NCBI RefSeq assembly: GCF_900497805.2
Contig: NW_020948739.1
Coordinates: 10,190,159 to 10,254,158 of the forward strand
Source: Vombatus ursinus
Lineage: Eukaryota; Chordata; Mammalia; Diprotodontia; Vombatidae
Direction: 5' to 3'
DNA length: 64,000 nucleotides
Shown here: one piece after another, positions 32,944 through 45,000 of the stretch
Layout of the letters: the number at the start of each line of letters is the position of its first letter
Position numbering within the stretch: the first letter of the stretch is position 1
Program-made: the position numbers and the translations under genes
The notes under the pieces: model-generated
Database searches by the model: none
Seen by the model: only the letters and a program-made list of their open reading frames with translations
What the model was told of the DNA's origin: nothing

Positions 32944-35165
32944 TGGGGAGCCAAGATGGCGGAGTAAGAGGTGAGTCTCTCTTACGCTCCCTTATTAACC
33001 CCTGAAAGCCCAGAAAATATCACCCCAAGAAAAACCCTGGAACAGCTGAACCAGAAGAAAACTGGGTTGCAGCAGTCTAGTAGCCCAGGTAGCTTGAGGA
33101 ATTAACTGGAAAGGCCCCTCTTACCTTGGGGGAAGGGGAGCAGTACAGAACAGGAGGCATCCCAGCAAGCTAGTGGAAAGACCCACCTCAGCATACCAGG
33201 AGATCCTGAAGCCCAGGTGGTGGAGCATCAAACACCAACACCTGGCCCCGAGTGCCTCATTGAAGGTAGGGGAACTGGTGGAAACCAGCTCAGAAAACCA
33301 CCAGGTGCCTCGGCATTCTACAGCAACCGGCTCCCCCAGTGCCTCAGCAAAACTAAGGGAAGCAGCGTTCCAAGGGCCCCCAGCTGGACAAACACTCTAC
33401 AACATCCATCTGAAAGGAGCTGAAGAAAGCAAAAGGGAGGAAAGGCCTGGGTGAGCAGGATATCTCCAGGAGCCACACTACCCAATCCTACCCCTAGAGT
33501 TCCAGTGTTGCTGATTCCAGCCCAACACTAGATAAGCTGCCAGGATCCTACAGCCTCCAACTGCCAATATTGGAGGCCCCAGCACACAAAGCCATCGACC
33601 AGGCGCTAGGCTCCCAACACAAGAAGCTTGGGTCAGTGCCCTCTGCTCCCCAGCAAGAGAGCCCAATCTCTTTAAAGGTCAGGAAATAAGCAAACACCAC
33701 GAGCAAAAGGAAATGTACGATAGATTCTTATTATGGGAAGAGTGAAGATCAAGGCAGAAATTCTGAAGAGGACAACATTGTCAACACCCACATCTGGAAC
33801 CTCAAAAGGGAATATGAACTGGTCTGAAGTCCAAAAAGCCTTCTTAGAAGAGCTCAAGAAGGATTTTAAAAGTCAAATGAGAGAGGTAGAAGGAAAAATG
33901 GGAAAAGAAATGAGAGGTATGCAAGAGAGAGTCAATAGCTTGGAAAAAGAAGGACAAAAGTTAACTGTAGAAAACAAGTCCCTAAAAAATACAATTGGCC
34001 AAATGGGGAAGGAGGTACAAAATCTAATAGAAGAAAACAATTTGTTAAAAATTAGAATTGAGCGAATGGAAGCTAATGACTATGAGAGAGCAAGAATCAG
34101 CCAAACAAAAACAAAAGAATGAAAAAAAATAGATGAAAACATAAGATACCTCATTGATAAAACAACTGACCTGGAAAATAGATCCAGGAGAGACAATTTA
34201 AAAATTATTGATCTACCTGAAAATCATGATGAAAAAAAGAACCTGGACAGTATCTTTCAATAAATCATAAAGGAAAACTGCCCTGAAATCCTAGAATCAG
34301 AGGATAAAATAGCCATAGAAATAATCCACCAATCACCTCCTGAAAGAGATTCCAAATTGAAAACGCCAAGGAATATAGTAGCCAAATTCCAAAATTACCA
34401 GGTCAAAGAGAAAATACTGCAAGCAGCCACAAAGAAACAATTTAAATATCATGGAACCACAGTCAGGATTACACAGGACTTTGCAGCTTCTACATTAAAA
34501 GACCATAGGGCACAGAATATGATATTCCATAAGGCAAAGGAGTTTGGATTACAACCGAGGATCAACTACCCAGCGAAAATGAGTATGATCTTTCAGGGGA
34601 GGAGATGGATATTCAACAAAATAGGGGACTTCCATACCTTCCTGATAAAAAGACCAGAGCTCAACAGAAAAATTTGATCTTCAAATACAAGACTCAAGAG
34701 AGACATACAAAGGTAAATTGGACAGAAAGACAAAACATGTTATTAATAAGGGCAAACTGTTTACATCCCTACAAGGGAAGATGACACTTGTAACTCTTGA
34801 GAACTGTATTGTTATTACACCTTGTTAAAGGGGGTGGGTATAAATTGACTTTGATGTAATTATGAAAAAAATCTAATTAAGTGGGTTAAATGGATCCAAG
34901 TAAGTGAATTAATCTGATCTAAGTAAGAAAATGTACTGAGAGAAAAGGAAAGGAGGAGGCAGGCAAGGGTAAATTACATCACAGGAAAAGTCATAAAAAC
35001 CTCTGCTATAATGAGCAGAGGGAAAGGAGGGAGGGAGATGAGCATTGTTTGAACCTTACTCTCATCAAATTTGGCTCAAGAAGGGAATAACATAATCAGG
35101 TATAGAAATCTAACATGCCCTACATGCAGTAGGAGGAGTTGAGGGGGATTAGGGTAGTATATGAC
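32944..35165 (+). repeat. L1-type element with ORF1 only (HAL1-like)
   Basis: Starts with an intact 5' end GGGAGCCAAGATGGCGGAGT. ORF1 runs in one frame from ATG 33,733 to TGA 34,675-34,677 (314 codons), broken only by TGA at 34,120-34,122 and TAA at 34,261-34,263. The N-terminal half is a long coiled coil (heptads rich in E/K/L around MREVEGKMGKEMRGMQERV). Then come the RRM-like domain (NLKIIDLPEN) and the C-terminal domain (QGRRWIFNKIGDFHTFL). About 490 bp of purine-rich tail follows and no ORF2 is present, as in HAL1 half-LINEs; 3' truncation is the alternative. Confidence 0.8.
33733..34677 (+). pseudogene. L1 ORF1 (RNA-binding chaperone) with two in-frame stops
   Basis: Trimeric RNA-binding protein of L1. 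It keeps a single frame over its full length, so decay is modest compared with the L2 copies nearby. Confidence 0.8.
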
Positions 35166-36440
35166 CCAGAGGTGAACTGGAGCCAGTTCAAACTGGCTAT
35201 CCAATTTTCAGTGTGAACATTCAACGGCTCTGAAATCAGGGCTCGATTCACTGTTTTGCTGATTTTTTAGATTTAATGAAGTGATAGACAAAATGCTAAT
35301 AGTGCAGATTAAACTTGTATGTCTTATTTTTTTCTTGGGAGTGGGGGGGGGAGGGAGAGCCCATTGTTAAACACTCAGTGGCATACCCTTGGATATGATT
35401 ACCATTTTAAAATAGTTGAAGAATAACTACATGTTAAAAGTCTAGGAATGTTTGATTATTCCAAAGTATAACCGTGTTTCATTCTCCTTGACAAGACATG
35501 GGCACTTTATCTTTGATTCTAACACTTTTCTTTCTCCTATATCAAGTCTCCTATTCATTTCTACTTGTCACTGACAAAAACAGCATTCAGGTTACTCATG
35601 ACCAAAAATGGTGATTGTGAACCCCAAACCCCATGAACCCCAATATGAAACAGAGCCTTCTCTAAGAGACAAATGACATTGGGGTACATGTGCCCAGGGT
35701 TAATTTCTCAAAGTGGTTTGACATGCATTGCATGAGTTCAGTCTAAAACTGGGCCCCCCAAGGGGGCCAGTTCAGAACTGGCTCGGTTTAGGATTTTAGG
35801 GTATAACGTTATATGCCCTTCAAAGAGTAGGTGTTCCCAAGGGGGTGCCAATCAACCGTGATTGGTCAGCACATACTAGGAGGTGGGTGGGTTCCTTAGA
35901 TCACTCAGTCCACAGGGGCCAATATTGCCAGCCAAAGGAAATACCACCCTCAATCTTCGAAGTCTATCTCCACCCAAACCTGAGTAGATAAAATCAATTC
36001 AGGCTTGGGATGGAGTTTGACCAAGATAAGATTCAGTGCAATCTCATTATCAGAGATGTCCTTCTGAACAACTTTGGACAGAAGGCTGGCAGGTTGGAGT
36101 TCTGGGTCCCCAAAACAGATTGCTAAGAGAAATCCTTTTTCAAGAATTGTTCAATGTCCATTGGAGTCTTGATGGGCCTGCTGTGGCCCATTTAAGCACC
36201 ATAAGGCTAGCTATAAATGTCCTATGGCTGCTTCATCAGCTTTCAATTTAAGCAAAGTTTATTTCCAAGACCTGAATTATGAAACTCTGGCACACATCAG
36301 CAGTACTTTCACTAAACCACAATTCTAGGTTTAAACATAGGATAATTTTTTTTTTAGGTTTTAAAAATATTGGGTGGGGCTCAGTAATGGTTGAGTCTAA
36401 CATAGCTGCAGGTCACCCCCTGCACCCCCTTTGCTCAGAT
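35166..36440. other. Unclassified, possibly LTR-related
   Basis: Two blocks with facing CCAGTT/AACTGG motifs (about 35,180 and 35,773). A CAAT-like GATTGGTCAGC occurs at about 35,860 and a minus-strand AATAAA near 36,258. No terminal repeats or duplication found; family not recognised. Confidence 0.25.
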
Positions 36441-36660
36441 GATCAGGTACCATGTCCTACATAGTTTTCTCTTGGATCTTCCTGTTGCTAGTGCTCTTTC
36501 CTCTTGAAACTATTTTGTACATATTTTGTATTAATGTTCCTGTTGTATCCCCTAATAGAATGTAAGCTCCTTAAGGGCAGGAGTTATTTTATCTTTGTAT
36601 TCCCCGATGTACATAGTAGGTGCATAATAAATGCTTATTGAATTGAATCACATCAATATA
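36440..36660 (+). repeat. L2 LINE 3' end
   Basis: GAATGTAAGCTCCTTAAGGG to CATAATAAATGCTTATTG. Confidence 0.8.
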
Positions 36661-37139
36661 GCCTTGAATCCTCTCCTTATCTCCCTTTTCTAAGAAACAG
36701 ACTTTGTCAGTATCATTCCTGAATGGAACACAATACTAAAGATAATGTCTGATCAGGGCAGAACAGAGTGGGAATATTAATTCCTTCATTCTAGATACTG
36801 TATTTCTATTAATGCAACATAAGGTAACATTTGCTTTTTGGCTACCACATCACATAGTTGACCCATCTTGAGCTCATAGTCCACTAAAGCTCATCTTTTT
36901 TTTCTTTTTCGTGTTAATTGCTGCCTAGCTATGTCCTGTACTTCTGCAGTTGGTTTTCTGAGCCCAAGCCCAAGACTCTTTTATATTTATCCAAAGAAAA
37001 TTTTATCACATTAGATTTGGCATATGATTCTAGCCTGTTTCACTTCCCAGGGATTTGGTGAGAATCAAATGAAAAAATGCCTTAAAAACTTTGTTCTAGT
37101 AAGTGTCAATTATTATTCCCCAGGTTGCACCTCCAGCCT

Positions 37140-37510
37140 TTTCCTGTTGCCACCCGTCTACCCAATTTTCCTAAAGCACTGCTTAGGTCAGTTTCACCAC
37201 TCCAACCCCCTCTTCATTATTCATCTCATCTGGTGGTCCAATTCCTAATCACCTTTCAAAGCTCAAATGTTCCTTCCTCCTCTTAATTCCCATAGTGATT
37301 TTTACCACATAATAGGCATTGATGAAATATTCTTCCGCATTAGTTGGCACTTGGATTTCCTTCTAATTCTTAAATTCTGTGATTTGGGTCATCTCCTCCA
37401 CTAGACTTGATTGTAAGTTCTCTGAGTGGGGAGTTCATATCCTGCTCTTACATTTCCTACAGCACCCAGCCCAATTCCTGTAGGCACCTGAATAAATGAT
37501 TACCGAATGA
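37140..37510 (+). repeat. L2 LINE 3' end
   Basis: L2 C-terminal coding remnants then ACAGCACCCAGCCCAATTCC and AATAAATGATTACCG. Confidence 0.65.
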
Positions 37511-37727
37511 AAAGAAAATTCATGCTGTCATGTAAAAACACAGTATCAGATTTATCAGTGTTATGCATATAGGAATCAACATCCAGATCTCATGAACTTT
37601 TTGGTATAATCTATTAGTTCTTGAGAAGCATGAATGAAAAGATTTTATTAGAAACTTAAAACACATTCCCAGGCATAGCACCAATGCCTACACAGGAAAT
37701 ACACATAACATTATTTATGATTTCATC

Positions 37728-38917
37728 TTTATTTGAAAAACAATACCATTCAAAATGTAAAAATAGATCCATTTTCAAAGAACCATTTAAATATGGCTTT
37801 GAAAATTGCAAGTTTATTTACAAGAAACAGATGGTAGTGCAATAGCAGTCATAGGTATTTATGATAGAATATAATTACTATTTCAACATTTTAGGGAGAA
37901 GGGAAAGGGGAACATCTTTTTTATTTAAGCCTCTCCTGCAATGCCTCATAAAAATAAAATCAACAATAATGAGCATAGGTACAGTTTGTTCCTAAAACAC
38001 AAATATGACCAACCAGTGGCATCCTGACAAGTTACAAGTGGGAAGATTGTTTCCCAGTTTACATATAATCAACCTGCCACGTTAACACAACCCTAACACT
38101 TCTGAACCTGCAAAGGGACTCTAAGTATCTCTATTAAATGGTACGTATATGTTAAATGAAGACTGAGACACTCTTAACCTTGGACCACAATGAGGTTTGC
38201 AAAATCAAAAATATATTCAATGCCAGTTTTCAGAAAACTTGAATCTGTAATTAAACTTTAAATTAGGAGGGAAAATTGTTAGTACAATAAATACAGATTC
38301 CACTCACTCCTTAATCCTGAGAGAGATATGGAATCTCACCAGGGTGCAAACTGACCTAAGACCAAAGTATATTACGAGTGAATGCTTGCTTCACTGTCCA
38401 CTGATTCTGATATACTCTGAATTTGGGTACTTTTTTCAGCAAACCTTCTGAAGTTTGAAATCAATCCTTTAAAGTGAACTATTACATATATGCCACCAAT
38501 GCATCCTTGCAAGGAGGAAAACTTCTTACTATTTGCACAAAAGCAGATTTTAAAAACCAATCCACACAGTTCAGTTTAGCAATAAAGGCAAATACATCTA
38601 ATCCACTAGACAAATGTTGCAAAATCAGCTTCTATTTGAACAATGAAATGCACAAACTCACTGAGCTAAATGCTTCATGTCAGTTTTAATATTGTTTTGA
38701 TGGCAGCTATTCTAGGCAAAGGCAGCCAAGTCACATAGATAAATGGGAGCAAAAGCAGAAAACTTGTGAGGATTTATCAGTTCTTTGAATTCTTTCAACA
38801 GTTTGAGGTTGATTTGAATTGTGAATAATGTTGCTGCGCACTATTTCTTCTACGTTTTGTATTTCAAGCACTAAGGAGTATGCTGCTGCTGTAGCAGATA
38901 TTTTTGTGCTATCTTCT
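37728..38917 (-). terminator. SLC25A32: SLC25A32 3' UTR with candidate poly(A) signals
   Basis: About 1.2 kb of AT-rich sequence without recognised repeats follows the stop. Minus-strand AATAAA hexamers lie at 37920-37925, 37813-37818, 37728-37733 and, just beyond, 37644-37649. Which is used cannot be told from sequence; the lack of repeats up to about 37.7 kb suggests a distal site. Confidence 0.5.
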
Positions 38918-39059
38918 TTAAACTTGCTCCTCTTCTCCTCTAAGACCAAGTAAAAAATGGAAGACATTTTCATAAACTAGAAAGGTAATACAACAGGCTG
39001 GAGTCACTCTAATCAAATTAGGGACAATTCCTTTGTAAAATCCAAGGATGCCTTCTTTC
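38918..39059 (-). CDS. SLC25A32: SLC25A32 coding exon 7 and stop
   Basis: Opens with [11 protein letters not shown] after acceptor CTATAG and ends [10 protein letters not shown] with TAA at 38920-38918. Conserved up to YENV; the last eight residues differ from human in sequence and charge. Confidence 0.95.
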
Positions 39060-42000
39060 CTATAGAAAAGAAAAAAATTTGTTTGTACACATTTGTATAC
39101 AACTGTTTATATACATTTAGTTATGGCTTACAATCCTTTTCTGACCTGATTAAAATAAAGGACAGGCAAAGAGGCCATAAAGACTCAAAAGCAATCTTTT
39201 TCAGGGACTGCAAAGAATCACTTTTAAAATGATTTTATTTTAAAATGTGGCTGCTAAAAAATTTTCCCCTTAATATTAAATTGTGTAAGCCTACAGAAAT
39301 GCTATATACCAATTATCACGCTCACCCACAATTTAATTTTGTTGACACATAGTTTATGTGATATCGGTACAAAGTTCAGAAACTAGGCACAGGGTAGGCT
39401 CTTCATAAACGCTTGTTAAAGAGAACTAAAGAGACAGTGTGCGGGAAGAAGAGGTCAAATCCTGGATCATGCCATCACCCTTGATCACGCTTCAGACTGT
39501 TACCTATTACTCCGCCTCTTTTCCTCACTGGATCCTAAACTAGGACCCCTGCTCCACCTTCACTTCCCTCCCTTCCCAATCTCAACCCTTGAGACAACCA
39601 GTTCAACACTAACCTTTCCTGTACTGTCCTGACTCTTTCCTAACACTAACTCTGCATTAACCCCACCATCTACCTTTTCTGCTTTTACTCACATGTTGCT
39701 GAACAGAGTCCAATAAAGTCAGGCAGCGTGCTGCATATGTGTCCACTGAAAGTTTATGTCAGCTGACCTGAACCGGGACCTTCCTGCAGCAAGGCCATCC
39801 TTTTGTTCCTTCCTAATTATCTATCCCATTCCCTGCAACAGCTATTCCTCCTACTTGATCTCTCCTGCAGCTTTGGAACTGAGGACCTTGCCTCATTACA
39901 AAAAATGATGGTCATTCTGAGCTCTTCAGATGTCCCCCACCCCACCCCCCAACCTCCTGCCATTATCTTGCACCTTTTTTTTTTTAAATCTTGCTGTATA
40001 TGTACATGTTTGTCTCTCCCTGCTGTACTATAAACTCTTTATGGGCAGGGGCTATTTCATTCTTGTTTTTGCATTCACAGTGCCTAGCACACAGGAGGTA
40101 CTTTAAAGTTTCTTAAAATTGATTGAACAATGCAATGCTGGACTTGGGAAGACATGGGTTCAAATCCTGTCCAGTACTTACTATCTGTGTGACTAGGGGC
40201 AAGAGTTAACCTATCTGTGCCTGAGGCAACTCTAAGATTAGCGGTGACTATAGATATTGCCTTGGAAAAACCAAAAATTAATGTTATCAATGTTCTACTG
40301 CATTTTTATTTGTTTTGTTAAATATTAAATGATGTAGTAAGACACCTCTGTCTTAACAGATTATCGCCTAAGTTACAAATGGGTTGTGATCAATCTTTCA
40401 TGGAAGAAATCTGCCCACTCACAAAGTCATAAATCCTTGAGGTATTGAATTGAAGTAAACATATCATACATTAACATTCAGCTCTGGAAAAGGTCTAAAA
40501 CAAAAGAGAAATGTGGAGATCTCTACCACTTCCAATTCAGATATATGTGCACAGAATAACAACATATGTGTGGCATTAAGTTCCCAGCAGAAAACAAGTA
40601 TTACACTGAGATAACGTATCTACAAAGAGTCAATCATGGAGTTGGGGCTTTCTCAGAATGTTTTAGAGGAAAGATTCTTCACAGGCTGATCACTGCTACA
40701 GCATTATAATCAATTAGACTATATGAGGCATTTGGCTGCTGCTACCTTACCTCCATGTCCTCTTCATTACATCAAGTACACCTCTGTAAAACATGTGTTG
40801 ATCTTGAAGTCGGGCTCTCACTACTTGATATGGGTACGTTGCTGCCACAGCAAATATTTTCGACATAGCTGCAACTGATATGTATTCTATTGTACTCTAA
40901 AATAATAACACAAGATAGTTATGTCTTTTCTATATATTTCTTGAATTGCACAGATTTCCTGCCTTGAGCTTAAAAGGTCTACTTTTAAGGCCTCTTAAAT
41001 GATGTAGTAAAGCTAAGCTAAAACAAAGCAACAAGTACTCAAAATGTGCTTAACTGTGAACTTTAAAATTTCTTAAATATATCTTTGTCCTCTATTTTAA
41101 AAGATTTCCAAATGCTTTCCAATTAGAACATAATTTGTGGCATATTGTAAATGACAAACTGGCAAAAGATAAGGAAAAAAAAATCAATTTTAAGTATTGA
41201 AAATTGACACCAGAAGGTTAGTATGACTTAAATTTCTAGCATATTTGATGATTATCTTGACAAAGCCAATTGCAATTCACACATTTTCTATAAAAGTAAA
41301 TTAGGCTATCTTTTCAAGAATTTCTTACCAACTGTGCATCTGGTAATCTATTGATGTGTGTATTGTACTTCAATTTCATCAATTCATATGCCATGAACTG
41401 AAGTGCTCCATGTGATGTTCCAAACAGCCCAGGCACAAATCCCTGGAAGATAACCATCTTTTTTTAAGAAAAGCTATAATATCTAATTTGAAATAGTAAA
41501 TAATTTTCTACCTCTTCTTAATATTAGTGTTTCATTTAATACGTACTTAAACACTGCAAAACCTTAAAGAATCATCATTCTAGAGCTAGAAAATATGTTA
41601 AAGGCCACCTGGTCCTACCCCCTCATTTTACAGATGAGGACTCTGAAGCCCAGGGATGACAAGGAAAGGTCACATTGGCAAGAGCAATGGATGGGATTTG
41701 AACCCAGGTTCTCTGATTCAAAAATCAGGGCACATTACACTGTACTGTGTTACCACTTTATGACTTTAGGTGATAAGCCATTCTAAACTTAGCTGGGTGT
41801 GTCCTTAGGCGGCAAAAAACCAGGCCCAGATCTGTACTTAAAAGTCTAATATTTCAATGAATCTGCCTTTTCATCGAAGTGGGACAGCACCTTTCCATGG
41901 TGCAGAATACAAACTACCCATGCCTTCTGATGCTATATATTCCTGACATCATGTGGATACCTGGGAAGAACGCACATTGTCTATTATCTCTTATTCTCAG

Positions 42001-45000
42001 TGTGAATAACTGGTCCACTTTTCCTATATATGTTAACGTTTTATGAATTTTTTTTTGCATCGAGCATTTCCAAATATTCTTTTACCATCACACCTCTCAC
42101 CCACCTTTGAAAAAATAAACAAAGCAAAATTAATTAATACAGTAAATGCCTCTGAAAGCAAATGAAATGTTCAGCACCTCTAGTCCCCCACCCCTCTACT
42201 GAGAAGAGATGAAGTTCTTGCCACGAGTCTTCCGGAACCAAAACTTCTTTTTGTCTTTGAATTTAGCTGCCATATAATGTTTCTTTCAGTTACATTACTG
42301 TAATCAACGTTCATATTATTCTCACTGTTCTGGTTTGCTCTGCACAAATTCATACAAGTCTTTTCATACTTCTCTCAATGTTTCATATTTGCTTTTTAAG
42401 ATACAATAACATTTCATCATATTTATGGAAATCACAACTGTTTAAGCCATTCCCCAACTCATATATACCTACTTTCCGTTCTTCCCCTCTAATAAATAGG
42501 GTTACCACTAATATTCAGGTATATATACGGCCTTTCTGCCTTTGACCCACTTGGGGTACATTAAGCAGTAGTAAGATTGCTAGGTCAAAGATTATAAACA
42601 GCTAATAAAACTTTACTTGAATTTCAAATTCTGATCCAAAAAAGTTAGTCCAATTCACAGCCCTATCAGTCATTCATCTTTGGTATTATCATTTATGCCC
42701 TTTCTTGTGTACAATTCTTCATTAATAATATCCTGAAGTCTACTCTCACCTATTATACATTTCTCCATTGCTTTGAGTCAATCTACAATTAAAATTCTTT
42801 AGAAATTGTAGTGTAACAGGATGCAGCCATATAATATCACTACAAAAATATCATGTTAGAAGTTGGAGCTTTGTTCCAAGAAAAACCTTTGAGTCATTAA
42901 AAAATACTAAAAAATTTCCAAATGCAATTTGGCCCTCCTATTGAATTTTAGGCACAGACCAACCTGTTCTGTTTGTCCAAGAAGTATATATGTATATGTA
43001 CGTGTGAATATATATGTATATATACACACATATACATACATGTCCATGTGTATGTATGTGGGTATGTTTTTTTTTTTTTGACAGACCAACTCTGTCCATC
43101 CAAATACATATGTCTAGAGGTTTTCCTGACTTCAAACCCAGCTCTCACTCAACTAAACCAATAGTATATTGGCTTAAAAAAAAAAAGATTTCTCATGCTT
43201 AGGAACATGCTATTGAAAGGAATTAGAGAATCTTAACCTTAGAAAGGACTTTAGAGGCCATTTAGTCCAACTCATACTTAATTTTATTTAAAAATTATTT
43301 CCTTGAAACTAAAACTCACTTATTTCACACCAATATTCTTCTAGTACATTAATTAAGCACTACTATTTGTCAGAGAAGAGACACAGTGTTGTGGACAGAA
43401 AACTGGACTTAAAGCCAAAAGATCTAGGTTCAAATTCTGACTCTGATGTATACTGGCTATGTTATCCCAGCCAAGTCACTCAATTTCCTCAATGTTCTAG
43501 GCAATTTTCTAAGATTAAGAATGTTCCAACTTGTATTGGTAGAGGGAATTTCCTTATGGGAATTCATTAGACCAATGAAGTCACAGGTCTAATCTCTATC
43601 CTTATTTTTCCAGTGAAGCTATATGGCTACAAATCATGGAATACTATAATATCTGATGAATCAAAATTGTAGGTCATCTAGAGTGGGTACAAATAGGCTG
43701 AAGCATATTAACAACAATTAATTGCACGTAAGAAACAGTGCACAAGATCATCTAATTCCTGACTGGAAAAGAAAGTAGGTCAGTCATTTTGAGAGGGGGA
43801 TAACACAATGACCACAAGCATGCTGCAGCAGATGGAGTATTTTTTTTGGCCTGGACATTACTGTGTTGGGCCTTGCTGAGGTGGCCTACACCTACCTCTA
43901 GGAATCTGTCTCTGACCCATCATAAGATTCCCTCAGTGAACTTGCCCCATTCCCACTTGTGGCTGTTTTCTGTGGCAATGTTGATGAACACATAAATAAT
44001 GTTAAGAGATCTACAGGAAGGCTACAACATGACAGGCAGATTCTCCTCATGAAGAATATATGGGAGGACATGGATAAGAATCATATAAAATAATAAGGCA
44101 TGGATGAGTTTTGTTCGAGCTACACTGTTGACGAATACACAATAATGAGATGGAATCATAGGTCTAATATGCACCTTATGTTGTTTTCTGGGGTGAAGAG
44201 AACGGGTAGAGTAAAGTTGACAAACTACAGAGATGTTTACATTTTAAAACACAATAAATTTTATTTAAAGATGGAAACACCATTCTTAGCTGGAGCTGTA
44301 TAAAAGCAGGCAGCAGGCCAAATTTGGGCAGCAAGCTGACAATGCCTGAAGTACAGAAAAGGAAGATAGGAAAGGAATATAAAGAATTAAAGACCCCACT
44401 CAATTTCTTTTTTTTTTTGTGCTTTTTGGTGAGGCAATTGGGGCTAAGTGATTTGCCCAGGGTCACACAGCTAGTAAGTGTCATGTGTCTGAGGCTGCAT
44501 TTGAACTCAGGTCCTCCTGACTCCAAGGCCAGTGCTTCTATCCACTGTGCCATCTAGCTGCCCCCCCCCAATCAATTTCTTGCACAAGGTAAGCAACCAA
44601 TACCCTCCTAGAGCTGACATATATGGGCCTCAGAGGTCTAGTACAAACTCTTCAATTTATAGATGAGAAAACTGAAGCCCAAAATGTGAAGTATCCTTTC
44701 CAAGGTTACACAGTAATAATAATAATGATACCTATAATGCAGCATTTTAATGCTGTATACTTTTTCATCCACAACTATAAAGGAGTCTTTGTAATTATTT
44801 CTGAGCTTATCTGTAGACACCTGGGAATAAATTTTGCTTATCTTGTCCACAGCCTTAAAGAGACTAAAGGTCTAACTAAATATAGGTTAGTTAAAATACG
44901 AATTGTAATTAACAGAAAACACAGGCCTTAGTGTCTGTACTGAATTTGAAGCTGACATTTGTTGCCATCATGCGCATTACTTATCTGACACTGCTAATTC

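Noticed and set aside
33173-33454. 93-aa frame upstream of L1 ORF1
   Set aside because: Belongs to the L1 5' UTR; no similarity to a known protein.
44176-44553. 125-aa minus-strand frame
   Set aside because: Mostly the translated WSINE1-like element plus flank.
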